Part shown: piece by piece, positions 9,486 through 16,024 of the stretch | Layout: every line of letters begins with the position of its first letter | How positions within the stretch are numbered: the first letter of the stretch is position 1 | Assembly (NCBI GenBank): GCA_003149575.1 | Contig: QCWG01000001.1 | Location: forward strand, 463,183 to 527,182 | Direction of reading: 5' to 3' | Length of the DNA: 64,000 nt | Source of the DNA: Altererythrobacter sp. XM-24bin4 | Lineage (GTDB): Bacteria; Pseudomonadota; Alphaproteobacteria; Sphingomonadales; Sphingomonadaceae | The notes under the pieces: model-generated | Seen by the model: the letters and a program-made list of their open reading frames with translations, nothing else | Told to the model about the DNA's origin: nothing | The model's database searches: none | Program-made: the position numbers and the translations under genes

Positions 9486-10016
9486 TTAAGCCGCCTCGGC
9501 TGCCTCGATATATTCGGGATAGAAAGCCGGTTCGCGGTCTGACCAGCCTGGCGCGGTGGCGGCCGCTTCGCTTAAGGACTGAAGCAATTGCTTGCGGCTC
9601 TCAGGTCTAATTTGCGGCAAAGCGGACGCGGCGCAGAATGCGCTCGGCAACCAAGGGCGCACATCTGCTCCTAGCAGACGTTCATATAGAAATCGGAATG
9701 CTGAGAAGCATGAGATCTTGTCTTGAGAAAGATCAAATACCGCCACACGCACCAACTTACCAATAAATGCTTCAATACCATGTATCGTCGCATCGTGCGG
9801 GATAATCTCCTGCAGTGTCTTCAATTCCTGATAAGCGATATACTGACTGCGGATCGCGGCGTTCTCGCCCTCGTTGCGCGCCCATAGCTTGAACGCATCT
9901 TGACGGCCAAGGCCTATATCAAGGCTACGCTTGATATAGCGTTGTTCCGCCGCAGAGAAGTTCGCGAATTCGCGCATCTCGTTGATGGTCATCGATGCAG
10001 TGCCAGTAACGGTCAT
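9486..10016 (-). CDS. Hypothetical protein, unknown function
   Basis: 176 residues, no signal peptide, no clear membrane segment and no domain I recognise. The middle is a mixed alpha/beta-looking soluble region with an aromatic segment (FSAFRFLYERLLG); the C-terminus ends in an acidic, alanine-rich tail. ATG 10016 is preceded by AGGAG at good spacing, and this ribosome binding site sits inside a perfect 7-bp inverted repeat (10023-10044), suggesting regulated translation. It is flanked by intergenic gaps on both sides and is probably monocistronic. Confidence 0.65.
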   Translation of the reverse strand: MTVTGTASMTINEMREFANFSAAEQRYIKRSLDIGLGRQDAFKLWARNEGENAAIRSQYIAYQELKTLQEIIPHDATIHGIEAFIGKLVRVAVFDLSQDKISCFSAFRFLYERLLGADVRPWLPSAFCAASALPQIRPESRKQLLQSLSEAAATAPGWSDREPAFYPEYIEAAEAA

Positions 10017-10022
10017 GGGTCT

Positions 10023-10044
10023 TGCTCCTCAATTGCAAGGAGCA
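10023..10044 (-). promoter_or_regulatory. Hairpin enclosing the ribosome binding site of the 9486-10016 gene
   Basis: On the minus strand TGCTCCT (10044-10038) pairs perfectly with AGGAGCA (10029-10023) across an 8-base loop; the AGGAG Shine-Dalgarno sequence is the 3' arm, starting about 12 bases before the ATG at 10016. When folded, the site would be hidden from the ribosome. Confidence 0.45.
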
Positions 10045-10101
10045 GTTTCGCCCAGTTTGGTTAATTATCGGTAACCATAGCCAGGCCGATTGTACGTAAG
10101 G

Positions 10102-11088
10102 CTAAATAAGCCCGGCGAGCGGGCTTGATGGATCGGCATACATGCGGCGGCCCATCCGGCCAGCCAAATAGGCTTCACGGCCAGCCTCCACTGAAAGTTT
10201 CATTGCGCGCGCCATACGGATCGGGTCTTTCGCCTCTGCGATCGCAGTATTCATCAGGATTCCCTCGCAGCCCAATTCCATACCAACCGCTGCGTCACTG
10301 GCGGTGCCAACCCCTGCATCGACCAGCACGGGCACACTCGCACCTTCGACAATCAGGCGGATTGTGACCTGGTTCTGAATGCCTAGCCCGGAGCCGATTG
10401 GCGCGCCTAAGGGCATCACTGCCACAGCGCCCGCGTCTTCCAACTGCTTCGCGGCGATCGGATCATCAACGCAGTAAACCATCGGCAGGAAACCCTCTTT
10501 GGCGAGCACCTCGGTCGCCTCTAGGGTTTCCTTCATATTGGGATAGAGCGTGCGCGCTTCGCCCAGAACTTCGAGTTTCACGAGATCCCAACCGCCCGCT
10601 TCGCGTGCCAGCCGCAAGGTGCGGATCGCATCATCTGCGGTAAAGCATCCGGCGGTGTTGGGCAGGTAAGTCACCTTCTTGGGGTCAATATAATCGGTCA
10701 GCATCGGCGCCTTCGGGTCGCTGACATTCACCCTGCGCACAGCCACGGTGACGATCTCTGCGCCCGCAGCTTCAACCGCTGCGGCGTTTTGTTCGAAATC
10801 CTTATACTTGCCAGTCCCAACGATCAGGCGAGACTTGAATGTGCGGCCCGCAACCGTCCATGTATCGTCCGCTGCCTGAGAGCCGCCACCCACGAAGTGG
10901 ACGATCTCCAGCACATCTCCATCATTCAACGACGCCTGCTCCAGAGTTGATCGCGGCGCGATTTCGCGATTGCACTCGACCGCAACCTTGGCCGGCTCAA
11001 GTTCGAGCTCGCGCACGAGGTCCGCAATAGTGGCCGCTGTGGTCTGGCGTGGTTCGCCGTTCAAAGTGATTGTCTTCGTGTCGCTCAT
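10102..11088 (-). CDS. thiG: ThiS-ThiG fusion: sulfur carrier plus thiazole synthase
   Basis: 328 residues. Residues 1-69 are a ThiS-like ubiquitin-fold domain ending in VGGG (67-69), and residues from about 76 on are thiazole synthase ThiG (start [18 protein letters not shown] with the Schiff-base lysine candidate; C-terminal [14 protein letters not shown] phosphate site region). ThiG condenses deoxyxylulose phosphate, dehydroglycine and sulfur to the thiamine thiazole. Free ThiS must expose its C-terminal Gly-Gly for thiocarboxylation, but here that Gly-Gly is internal. Such fusions occur in other bacteria as far as I recall. Thiamine genes are not next to it, and I did not identify a TPP riboswitch upstream. 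Confidence 0.92.
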   Translation of the reverse strand: MSDTKTITLNGEPRQTTAATIADLVRELELEPAKVAVECNREIAPRSTLEQASLNDGDVLEIVHFVGGGSQAADDTWTVAGRTFKSRLIVGTGKYKDFEQNAAAVEAAGAEIVTVAVRRVNVSDPKAPMLTDYIDPKKVTYLPNTAGCFTADDAIRTLRLAREAGGWDLVKLEVLGEARTLYPNMKETLEATEVLAKEGFLPMVYCVDDPIAAKQLEDAGAVAVMPLGAPIGSGLGIQNQVTIRLIVEGASVPVLVDAGVGTASDAAVGMELGCEGILMNTAIAEAKDPIRMARAMKLSVEAGREAYLAGRMGRRMYADPSSPLAGLI

Positions 11089-11106
11089 GTCTGCGCGACA
11101 TAAGCG

Positions 11107-11490
11107 TCATTGCTGCGCTGGCAAGTGGCTTCGCATATTAAGAAAGTGGCCCGTGGCAACCAGGGCCACACCGATCATGGTGAAGATCACTTCACAGAAG
11201 CCGTGCGGCATCGCCAGGGCGCCGCCCATAAAGGTCAGGCCCACCATAGCCGTAACGAAGGGTGCAGCGCGGCGATGACGCAAGGCGCCCCAGCCAATCG
11301 CAACTGCCGCGATAATCAATGCAATCGCCAGACCTACGCGATGGATTTCCGGCGAAAGAAAGAAGTGGCTGCCGGCGCCCAACACCGAAACGACCAGAAT
11401 CGTCAGCGCGCAATGAAGCAAGCACAGGCTGGAAAGCCAGATGCCAGCGCGGTCCATCCGCCGCCGAATCGAGATGCTGTACTCAGTCAT
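11107..11490 (-). CDS. MerC-family membrane protein
   Basis: 127 residues with about four hydrophobic segments (residues 15-36, 47-66, 77-93 and 99-117). The early LCLLHC motif in the first helix is the paired-cysteine signature of MerC, and a second cysteine region is HGFCEV. MerC proteins were described as mercuric-ion transporters, but stand-alone chromosomal members like this one are not accompanied by merA or merR and may handle another metal. A Zur-box-like palindrome covers the promoter (11508-11524), suggesting zinc regulation. It ends 18 bases before the thiS-thiG start and may be co-transcribed with it. Confidence 0.75.
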   Translation of the reverse strand: MTEYSISIRRRMDRAGIWLSSLCLLHCALTILVVSVLGAGSHFFLSPEIHRVGLAIALIIAAVAIGWGALRHRRAAPFVTAMVGLTFMGGALAMPHGFCEVIFTMIGVALVATGHFLNMRSHLPAQQ

Positions 11491-11507
11491 ACTGTGGAGT
11501 GCCTTCT

Positions 11508-11524
11508 ATGTTATAGTGTATCAT
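11508..11524. promoter_or_regulatory. Zur-like palindrome upstream of the MerC-family gene
   Basis: ATGTTATA-G-TGTATCAT (11508-11524) is an imperfect 8-1-8 palindrome. It differs at two positions from the core ATGTTATAnTATAACAT known for proteobacterial Zur boxes. On the minus strand a TATAAC hexamer usable as -10 lies inside it, 18 bases upstream of the MerC-family ATG. Binding is not shown. Confidence 0.4.
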
Positions 11525-11620
11525 CTTTCAAGTCGCAGTTTTGGCAGGCATGCCGATTTCTCAATTGGTGTTGCATCGTTTGGACTTGCACTTTGATGCC
11601 GTGCTGCGCAGTTAGCGGGT

Positions 11621-12694
11621 ATGGCGAACTCTGCTGCACCTGTTCCGGAAAGCGATTATTCTCGCGCCGTCAAAGGGCGGCCGCTGGTGCTGGCCAAATG
11701 GCTTTACGTAGTGGCCTTGATGGTCATCATCATTGTCATGGTAGGCGGGATCACGCGCCTCACGGAAAGCGGGCTATCCATCACGCATTGGAGCCTCGTC
11801 ACGGGCATTTTGCCGCCGCTGACCGATCAAGCGTGGCAGGCAGAATTCGATCTCTACCGTCAAACCGGCGAGTATCGCTTCGAAAGCGGGCCTGCGGGAA
11901 TGGATCTGGCTGCATTCAAGTTCATCTATTTCTGGGAATGGTTCCACCGCATTCTGGGGCGTCTGATCGGGCTCGCCTTTCTGCTGCCAATGGTGTGGTT
12001 CTGGATACGCCGGGCAATTCCTGCCGGTTACAAGGGGCGGCTGCTGGCATTGTTCGCGCTGATATGCGGACAGGGCGCGCTGGGTTGGTACATGGTTGCA
12101 TCGGGCGTTGGCACTGATCTCACCGATGTCAGCCATTTCCGGCTATCGGCGCATCTGCTGACCGCGCTGTTCTTGTTGGGCGGTTTGGTCTGGACCGCGC
12201 GTGACTTGCAGATGCTCGGGCGCGATTCAACCGCGCAGCCTGCTGGTCTGACTGGTGCCTCGACGATCATAGCCGCCATACTGTTTATCCAGTTGCTGCT
12301 TGGCGCGTGGGTGGCGGGGCTCAATGCGGGACATGCCGCCTATGACTGGCCCCTGATGAACGGGCAGTTCCTGCCTCAGCCAGACCTGTCGCGCGGCTGG
12401 CTTTGGGCGCTGACACATGATCCATTCCTGCTGCATTTCCTCCATCGTTGGTGGGCCTGGGTGGCGGTGGCGGCGCTGGTGTGGCTCGCGCGGCGTATAC
12501 GCAAGAGTGATCGCCCAGCTTCAATCGCGATCCACAGCGCATTCGGGACAATGTTCCTGCTCGGCATCGCAACCGTACTTACCGAAGTCTCTCTGTGGGT
12601 GGCAGTGTCGCACCAATTGGTCGGCGCCCTGGTGGTTGCGAGCGCTGCCTGGGGCATGCATTCGGACGGTCTGCGCAAAGCACACAAGGCATGA
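11621..12694 (+). CDS. ctaA: Haem A synthase (COX15/CtaA)
   Basis: 357 residues, integral membrane protein with about eight transmembrane helices. Converts haem O to haem A for cytochrome aa3-type oxidases. The four haem-ligand histidines are in EWFHRILGR, HFRLSAHLL, FLHRWWAWV and SHQLVGA, in two repeat halves as in the family. The N-terminal VGGITRLTESGLSI and GAWVAGLNAGHAAYDWP stretches are typical of the alphaproteobacterial type. ATG 11621 follows the divergent MerC gene by 130 bases. The stop codon TGA overlaps an ATG (ATGA at 12691) that opens a short, apparently broken frame. Confidence 0.95.
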   Translation: MANSAAPVPESDYSRAVKGRPLVLAKWLYVVALMVIIIVMVGGITRLTESGLSITHWSLVTGILPPLTDQAWQAEFDLYRQTGEYRFESGPAGMDLAAFKFIYFWEWFHRILGRLIGLAFLLPMVWFWIRRAIPAGYKGRLLALFALICGQGALGWYMVASGVGTDLTDVSHFRLSAHLLTALFLLGGLVWTARDLQMLGRDSTAQPAGLTGASTIIAAILFIQLLLGAWVAGLNAGHAAYDWPLMNGQFLPQPDLSRGWLWALTHDPFLLHFLHRWWAWVAVAALVWLARRIRKSDRPASIAIHSAFGTMFLLGIATVLTEVSLWVAVSHQLVGALVVASAAWGMHSDGLRKAHKA

Positions 12695-12738
12695 GCGCGC
12701 TTATTTACTGCCCCTTCCCTGATCGTATCAGCAGGTGA
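12691..12738 (+). pseudogene. Short frame coupled to ctaA; possible cutA remnant or frameshifted 5' end
   Basis: An ATG at 12691 overlaps the ctaA stop (ATGA) and encodes only MSALIYCPFPDRISR before TGA. The first eleven residues resemble the N-terminus of CutA-type proteins (from memory) and then stop. In the neighbouring frame an open stretch starts at 12695 and continues to 13099. Two readings fit: a deletion joining the cutA start to another gene, or a one-base frameshift at the start of the downstream gene. Confidence 0.35.
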
Positions 12739-12775
12739 GGCTGAGTTAACATCCGACGTTGATCGCGCGATTGAA

Positions 12776-13099
12776 GTGGCGCAGCAGATGGCTGCAAGGA
12801 ACGGCGCATCAACAACACAGCAACAGCAATTGCGCGCCGCGCTTGCACAAGTGCAGGCCGCCGGCAATTCCTTGCTTGATCGCCTGCCACGCGACCTTTT
12901 CTTTCCGCGCAACAACGGCTTTGCGGACAGGCGCCCGATCACTCTGCCTGACGGGCGCAGCGGAGTGTTCGAAGTAATCTATTCAGTCACGTCCCAGCCA
13001 TTGAGTGGGCTGCTTGATCGGGCTGAAAGACAGGTTGTGACGCGGATTTGCGACACCGAACAAATCTCGTCCGAGCACTGGGAGTTGCGCGCAATCTGA
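12776..13099 (+). CDS. Hypothetical protein, possibly 5'-truncated or frameshifted
   Basis: 107 residues from GTG 12776, but the frame is open from 12695 and reads coding-like earlier (LFTAPSLIVSAGEAELTSD resembles the end of a signal peptide). No start codon with a ribosome binding site is visible: neither GTG 12776 nor ATG 12788 has one. The product has a glutamine run (TTQQQQLR), a DLFFPRNNGF segment and one cysteine (ICDTEQ). I do not recognise a family. The coding character together with the missing start suggests a recently broken gene joined to the short ATG frame at 12691, or a sequencing error. Confidence 0.45.
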   Translation: MAQQMAARNGASTTQQQQLRAALAQVQAAGNSLLDRLPRDLFFPRNNGFADRRPITLPDGRSGVFEVIYSVTSQPLSGLLDRAERQVVTRICDTEQISSEHWELRAI

Positions 13100-13152
13100 C
13101 ACTTAGGGAGGTGGTGGTATTATTTTACCTCCCCCGAAAGGCGCGGTTTTGC

Positions 13153-13181
13153 TTGACTTGCGCGCCTTCACGCGACATTTG
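13153..13181 (+). promoter_or_regulatory. Weak promoter candidate for rplM-rpsI
   Basis: TTGACT (13153-13158) is a good -35 element; 17 bases on, the -10 region CATTTG is poor. It lies about 90 bases upstream of rplM, the only sizeable gap before the operon. Confidence 0.3.
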
Positions 13182-13225
13182 CGCCATGTTCTCGCAACCG
13201 CAGCATAAGTTGTCAGTGCGATTCG

Positions 13226-13259
13226 AAGCCGCGGCATTTGGTTGCGGCTTGTTTTATTT
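13226..13259 (+). promoter_or_regulatory. Hairpin with U-rich tail in the rplM leader
   Basis: AAGCCGC (13226-13232) and GCGGCTT (13244-13250) form a perfect 7-bp stem with an 11-base loop, followed by GTTTTATTT, ending 14 bases before the rplM start. It could be a leader terminator or attenuator, or a ribosomal-protein binding structure. Confidence 0.4.
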
Positions 13260-13273
13260 AGGAATGTGAACCC

Positions 13274-13753
13274 ATGAAGGCGCTTAACAAGCAGACTCAG
13301 TCGGCAAAGCCGGCAGAGGTCGAAAAGAAATGGCACCTGATTGATGCAGACGGGCTGGTTGTTGGCCGCGTCGCTTCGATCATTGCCAATATCCTGCGCG
13401 GCAAACACAAGCCGAGCTACACTCCGCATGTTGATTGCGGTGACCATGTGATCGTCATCAATGCCGACAAGGTGAAATTCACCGGCAAGAAGATGTCTGA
13501 TAAGGTCTATTACAAGCACACCGGCCACCCGGGCGGTATCAAGGAAACCACTCCGGCGAAGGTCCTGGAGGGCCGTTTCCCAGAGCGCGTGCTTGAAAAG
13601 GCTGTCGAACGCATGATTCCGCGCGGCCCGCTCGGCCGTCAGCAGATGCGTGCACTGCACCTCTACAATGGCACCGAGCACCCGCATGACGGGCAGCACC
13701 CTGAAGTGCTCGACGTTGCTTCCATGAACCGCAAGAACAAGGTCACCGCATAA
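13274..13753 (+). CDS. rplM: 50S ribosomal protein L13
   Basis: 159 residues. Large-subunit ribosomal protein L13, recognised by [37 protein letters not shown] and [12 protein letters not shown]. It is slightly longer than the roughly 142-residue E. coli protein because of a C-terminal extension ending NRKNKVTA. It is the first gene of the standard rplM-rpsI pair; the TAA stop shares its last base with the rpsI ATG. The upstream leader carries a hairpin that could mediate attenuation. Confidence 0.98.
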   Translation: MKALNKQTQSAKPAEVEKKWHLIDADGLVVGRVASIIANILRGKHKPSYTPHVDCGDHVIVINADKVKFTGKKMSDKVYYKHTGHPGGIKETTPAKVLEGRFPERVLEKAVERMIPRGPLGRQQMRALHLYNGTEHPHDGQHPEVLDVASMNRKNKVTA

Positions 13754-14277
13754 TGGCTGACGAAACCAAAAACGAAACCGTTTCGGATCTGTCGGATCTG
13801 AAGGAAATCGCTGGCGACGCACCAGCAGGTGATGCAGCCGAGATCGCAGCTGTTGCTGAGGTTCCATTGCGCGAGCAGGAACTCGATCAGTATGGCCGCG
13901 CATATGCAACTGGCCGTCGTAAGGATGCGGTTGCCCGCGTCTGGTTGAAGCCGGGCACTGGCAAGGTGACCGTCAACGGCCGCGATCAAGAAGTGTACTT
14001 TGCACGCCCTACGCTGCGCCTGATCATAAACCAGCCGTTCGCGATCACAGAGCGTGAAGGCCAGTACGACATCGTCGCTACCGTGCGTGGTGGCGGGCTT
14101 TCGGGCCAGGCCGGTGCGGTAAAGCACGGCATCAGCCAGGCTCTCGCCAAATATGAGCCTGCACTGCGTTCAACAGTGAAGGCCGCTGGCTTCCTGACCC
14201 GCGACAGCCGCGTGGTCGAGCGTAAGAAATTCGGCCGGGCGAAAGCACGCAAGAGCTTCCAGTTCTCGAAGCGCTGA
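13753..14277 (+). CDS. rpsI: 30S ribosomal protein S9 with acidic N-terminal extension
   Basis: 174 residues against about 130 in E. coli. The S9 core begins near residue 50 ([18 protein letters not shown]) and ends with the invariant basic tail [11 protein letters not shown] that reaches the P-site tRNA. The first ~48 residues are acidic and alanine-rich ([19 protein letters not shown]) and probably disordered; an internal ATG-led shorter start matching the core is not evident, and the TAATG coupling to rplM supports the long form. A strong terminator follows 27 bases after the stop. Confidence 0.97.
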   Translation: MADETKNETVSDLSDLKEIAGDAPAGDAAEIAAVAEVPLREQELDQYGRAYATGRRKDAVARVWLKPGTGKVTVNGRDQEVYFARPTLRLIINQPFAITEREGQYDIVATVRGGGLSGQAGAVKHGISQALAKYEPALRSTVKAAGFLTRDSRVVERKKFGRAKARKSFQFSKR

Positions 14278-14303
14278 TTCCCAGCTCTTTGGCTCAAAGC
14301 AAG

Positions 14304-14335
14304 AGGGCGGCCTGTTCAGGTCGCCCTTTTTTGTT
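14304..14335 (+). terminator. Rho-independent terminator of rplM-rpsI
   Basis: AGGGCG (14304-14309) pairs with CGCCCT (14322-14327), extended inward by GCCTG/CAGGT pairs including one G-U, and is followed by a run of six T (14327-14332). Confidence 0.85.
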
Positions 14336-14342
14336 TCTGCGC

Positions 14343-15098
14343 TCAGAGAGCAAAATCGCGTTTTTCAACGTCGATCAAACCGGTCTGGTCGATCCGCAAG
14401 ACATTGTAGGATGGCGGTGCGCCTTTGCGCAGACGCGTTGATAAGGTGCCAGCCCCGATCATCCGCATTGCGAAATTGTCACGCGAGCGGATCTGGTCAA
14501 ACGGGAAATGAACGTGCCCCGTCAGCACAACCGTTGCGCCCGCTGCGGCCAGCTCCTTGAACGCCAGGTCTCCACGAATTGTCGGATTTTTCGCCCCGTC
14601 GCGCTCTGGCAAAAGCGGGTGATGGCACGCGATAATCTTGGGTCTGGGGTCATCGCGTAATTCTGCTAGCCGGTTGAGGGCTGCATCGAGTTTCTTGCGT
14701 GTGACAACCCCGTCGGACCATGGCCAGCGCATTTGTGCGGGCACATTGGTATCAAAAGGCACGATCAATGCGTGCTCAAGCTCTAGCTGGGCCCCTACCG
14801 CCTTGTCCAACGCGCCAAAGCGCGCAAATGGACTGCGGAAGCGCTCCCACAAATTGTAGTAGGGCATGTCATGGTTGCCCGGCTGCAGCATGATGGGGGT
14901 GTTGAGGCCAGCAAACCACTCAGCCGCCGCTGCATATTGCTGATGTGTGGCGCGCTGAGTGAGGTCACCGGTGCAAACAAGCGCGTCAGGTCGTTCTTCC
15001 CGCACTGCATTCTCGAACCAAGCCATAGCCGCGCGGTCCTCGACGCCGAAATGCGTGTCACTGACATGGAACAAAGTGGTGCTTGCGTGAATTGGCAT
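14343..15098 (-). CDS. Calcineurin-like metallophosphoesterase
   Basis: 251 residues, cytosolic by lack of a signal peptide. All five metallophosphoesterase motifs are present: SDTHFG, CTGDLT, PGNHD, IACHHPLL and LTGHVHFP, giving a two-metal site. The order and spacing resemble the class III phosphodiesterase/Icc-like group; the substrate is unknown. It is convergent with rpsI, whose terminator lies between them. The start at 15098 gives MPIHASTTLFHVSDTHFG, a normal N-terminus for the family. Confidence 0.88.
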   Translation of the reverse strand: MPIHASTTLFHVSDTHFGVEDRAAMAWFENAVREERPDALVCTGDLTQRATHQQYAAAAEWFAGLNTPIMLQPGNHDMPYYNLWERFRSPFARFGALDKAVGAQLELEHALIVPFDTNVPAQMRWPWSDGVVTRKKLDAALNRLAELRDDPRPKIIACHHPLLPERDGAKNPTIRGDLAFKELAAAGATVVLTGHVHFPFDQIRSRDNFAMRMIGAGTLSTRLRKGAPPSYNVLRIDQTGLIDVEKRDFAL

Positions 15099-15137
15099 AA
15101 TCCCACGCCTAGCAGATCGGCGGCGCGGGTGAAGATG

Positions 15138-15404
15138 CTAAACGCGGTCCGTCAGGATCAGCCAGGCTGCAATCGCGTTGAGACCGGTATAGGCAAGATA
15201 CGCCCAGGCGAGCCCAGGCCAGCCGTTCGCTGCGAGTAGCAAAGCTGCCAGCAGAACAAGGAATTCGGTCACCAAGGTTATCCGACCGCCGAGCTTGTGA
15301 ACAATCCATGGCATTTGCCCAAGCAGTGGGTGGCCGCCCTCAAGCACCGCCTTATGCAACGCGAAATTGCCAATCCCCATTAGAAAGATGAACACTAAAG
15401 CCAT
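15138..15404 (-). CDS. Small membrane protein, unknown function
   Basis: 88 residues. Three likely membrane helices: residues 2-16 (ALVFIFLMGIGNFAL), 44-60 (TEFLVLLAALLLAANGW) and 64-85 (LAWAYLAYTGLNAIAAWLIL). The loop between the first and second contains a GGHPLLGQ segment and several glycines. No family recognised. It is read in the same direction as the phosphoesterase gene 39 bases further on and may be its operon partner. The upstream region carries a 10-bp direct repeat (15428-15458). Confidence 0.7.
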   Translation of the reverse strand: MALVFIFLMGIGNFALHKAVLEGGHPLLGQMPWIVHKLGGRITLVTEFLVLLAALLLAANGWPGLAWAYLAYTGLNAIAAWLILTDRV

Positions 15405-15427
15405 TGTGACATTGTTACGTAATCACC

Positions 15428-15458
15428 CGTCGGTTGGAAATAGCTGTGCGTCGGTTGG
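15428..15458. repeat. 10-bp direct repeat, 21-bp period
   Basis: CGTCGGTTGG occurs at 15428-15437 and 15449-15458. Starts are 21 bp apart, two helical turns, so both copies face the same side of the DNA, in the 205-base gap between the small membrane gene and urcA. Confidence 0.5.
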
Positions 15459-15550
15459 TTTATGCAATCGGTCCGGCCACCCTCGCACCGATCGGACTGC
15501 TTGCTTCCATCGTCGAGCTTGCGCTGATGCCTCCTCAGCAGCTGGTATAA
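15446..15550 (+). CDS. Possible hydrophobic microprotein
   Basis: A GTG-started frame of 34 codons plus TAA with a strikingly hydrophobic product (segments YAIGPATLAPIGLLA and SIVELALM). There is no convincing ribosome binding site and its start overlaps the direct repeat, so it may be chance or a decayed gene. Apart from this the 15405-15609 gap holds only the repeat and the urcA ribosome binding site. Confidence 0.15.
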   Translation: MRRLVYAIGPATLAPIGLLASIVELALMPPQQLV

Positions 15551-15609
15551 CACAATCACACAGCGCGGGCTCACCCCCTTTTTATGCTCGGCTGTGAAAG
15601 GAGGATAGC

Positions 15610-15864
15610 ATGAGACAAGGCATACTTGCAGCGGCAGGTGTTGGCGCGATGTTGATCGCAGCCCCTGCCTTGGCTGGCGCTGACAATCAGACCAGCCAGT
15701 CCAATGTCACCTACGAGGATTTGGATCTTTCGACCGAAGCTGGTCAGAAAGAGCTCGATCAACGGATCACAATCGCGGCACGCAAGACTTGCGGTTTGGG
15801 CAGACACACGACCGGAACCCGCACGGTATCGCGCGACCAACGCCGTTGCATCGCATCGGCCTAG
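15610..15864 (+). CDS. UrcA-family exported protein
   Basis: 84 residues. Signal peptide MRQGILAAAGVGAMLIAAPALA, cleaved after ALA, followed by the UrcA pattern: a YEDLDLSTEAGQKELDQRI strand-helix, then two cysteines (KTCG and RRCIASA) that could form a disulfide in the periplasm. UrcA proteins are common in Sphingomonadales and Caulobacterales and have no known biochemical function. The start is well supported by AAAGGAGG 6-13 bases upstream. A hairpin and a strong terminator follow within 145 bases. Confidence 0.8.
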   Translation: MRQGILAAAGVGAMLIAAPALAGADNQTSQSNVTYEDLDLSTEAGQKELDQRITIAARKTCGLGRHTTGTRTVSRDQRRCIASA

Positions 15865-15936
15865 CGCCAAGCGAAAAGCACCCTGGCGGCAGTAATTGAA
15901 GAACAAAGGCGGGGCGGCTGACCCTGCCAAACAGAC

Positions 15937-15954
15937 CTGCACAATTCTGTGCAG
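15937..15954 (+). repeat. Hairpin in the urcA 3' region
   Basis: CTGCACA (15937-15943) and TGTGCAG (15948-15954) form a perfect 7-bp stem with a 4-base loop, just before the terminator at 15959. Together they could be the 3' untranslated region of urcA or a small RNA of up to about 140 bases. Confidence 0.45.
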
Positions 15955-15958
15955 ACTA

Positions 15959-16006
15959 GCGGCCTGAACCCATACCAGTCCCAGGGTTCAGGCCGCTTCT
16001 TTTTTG
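15959..16006 (+). terminator. Strong rho-independent terminator
   Basis: Perfect 13-bp stem GCGGCCTGAACCC (15959-15971) with GGGTTCAGGCCGC (15984-15996), a 12-base loop, and a T-rich tail TTCTTTTTT on the plus strand. It ends the urcA transcript (or a small RNA) before the convergent response-regulator gene. Confidence 0.85.
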
Positions 16007-16024
16007 AGGAACCGCAAGAAGAGC

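Noticed and set aside
11110..12117. 335-codon plus-strand open frame across the MerC gene and ctaA
   Set aside because: Overlaps two well-supported genes in other frames and reads Gln/Arg-rich without any domain.
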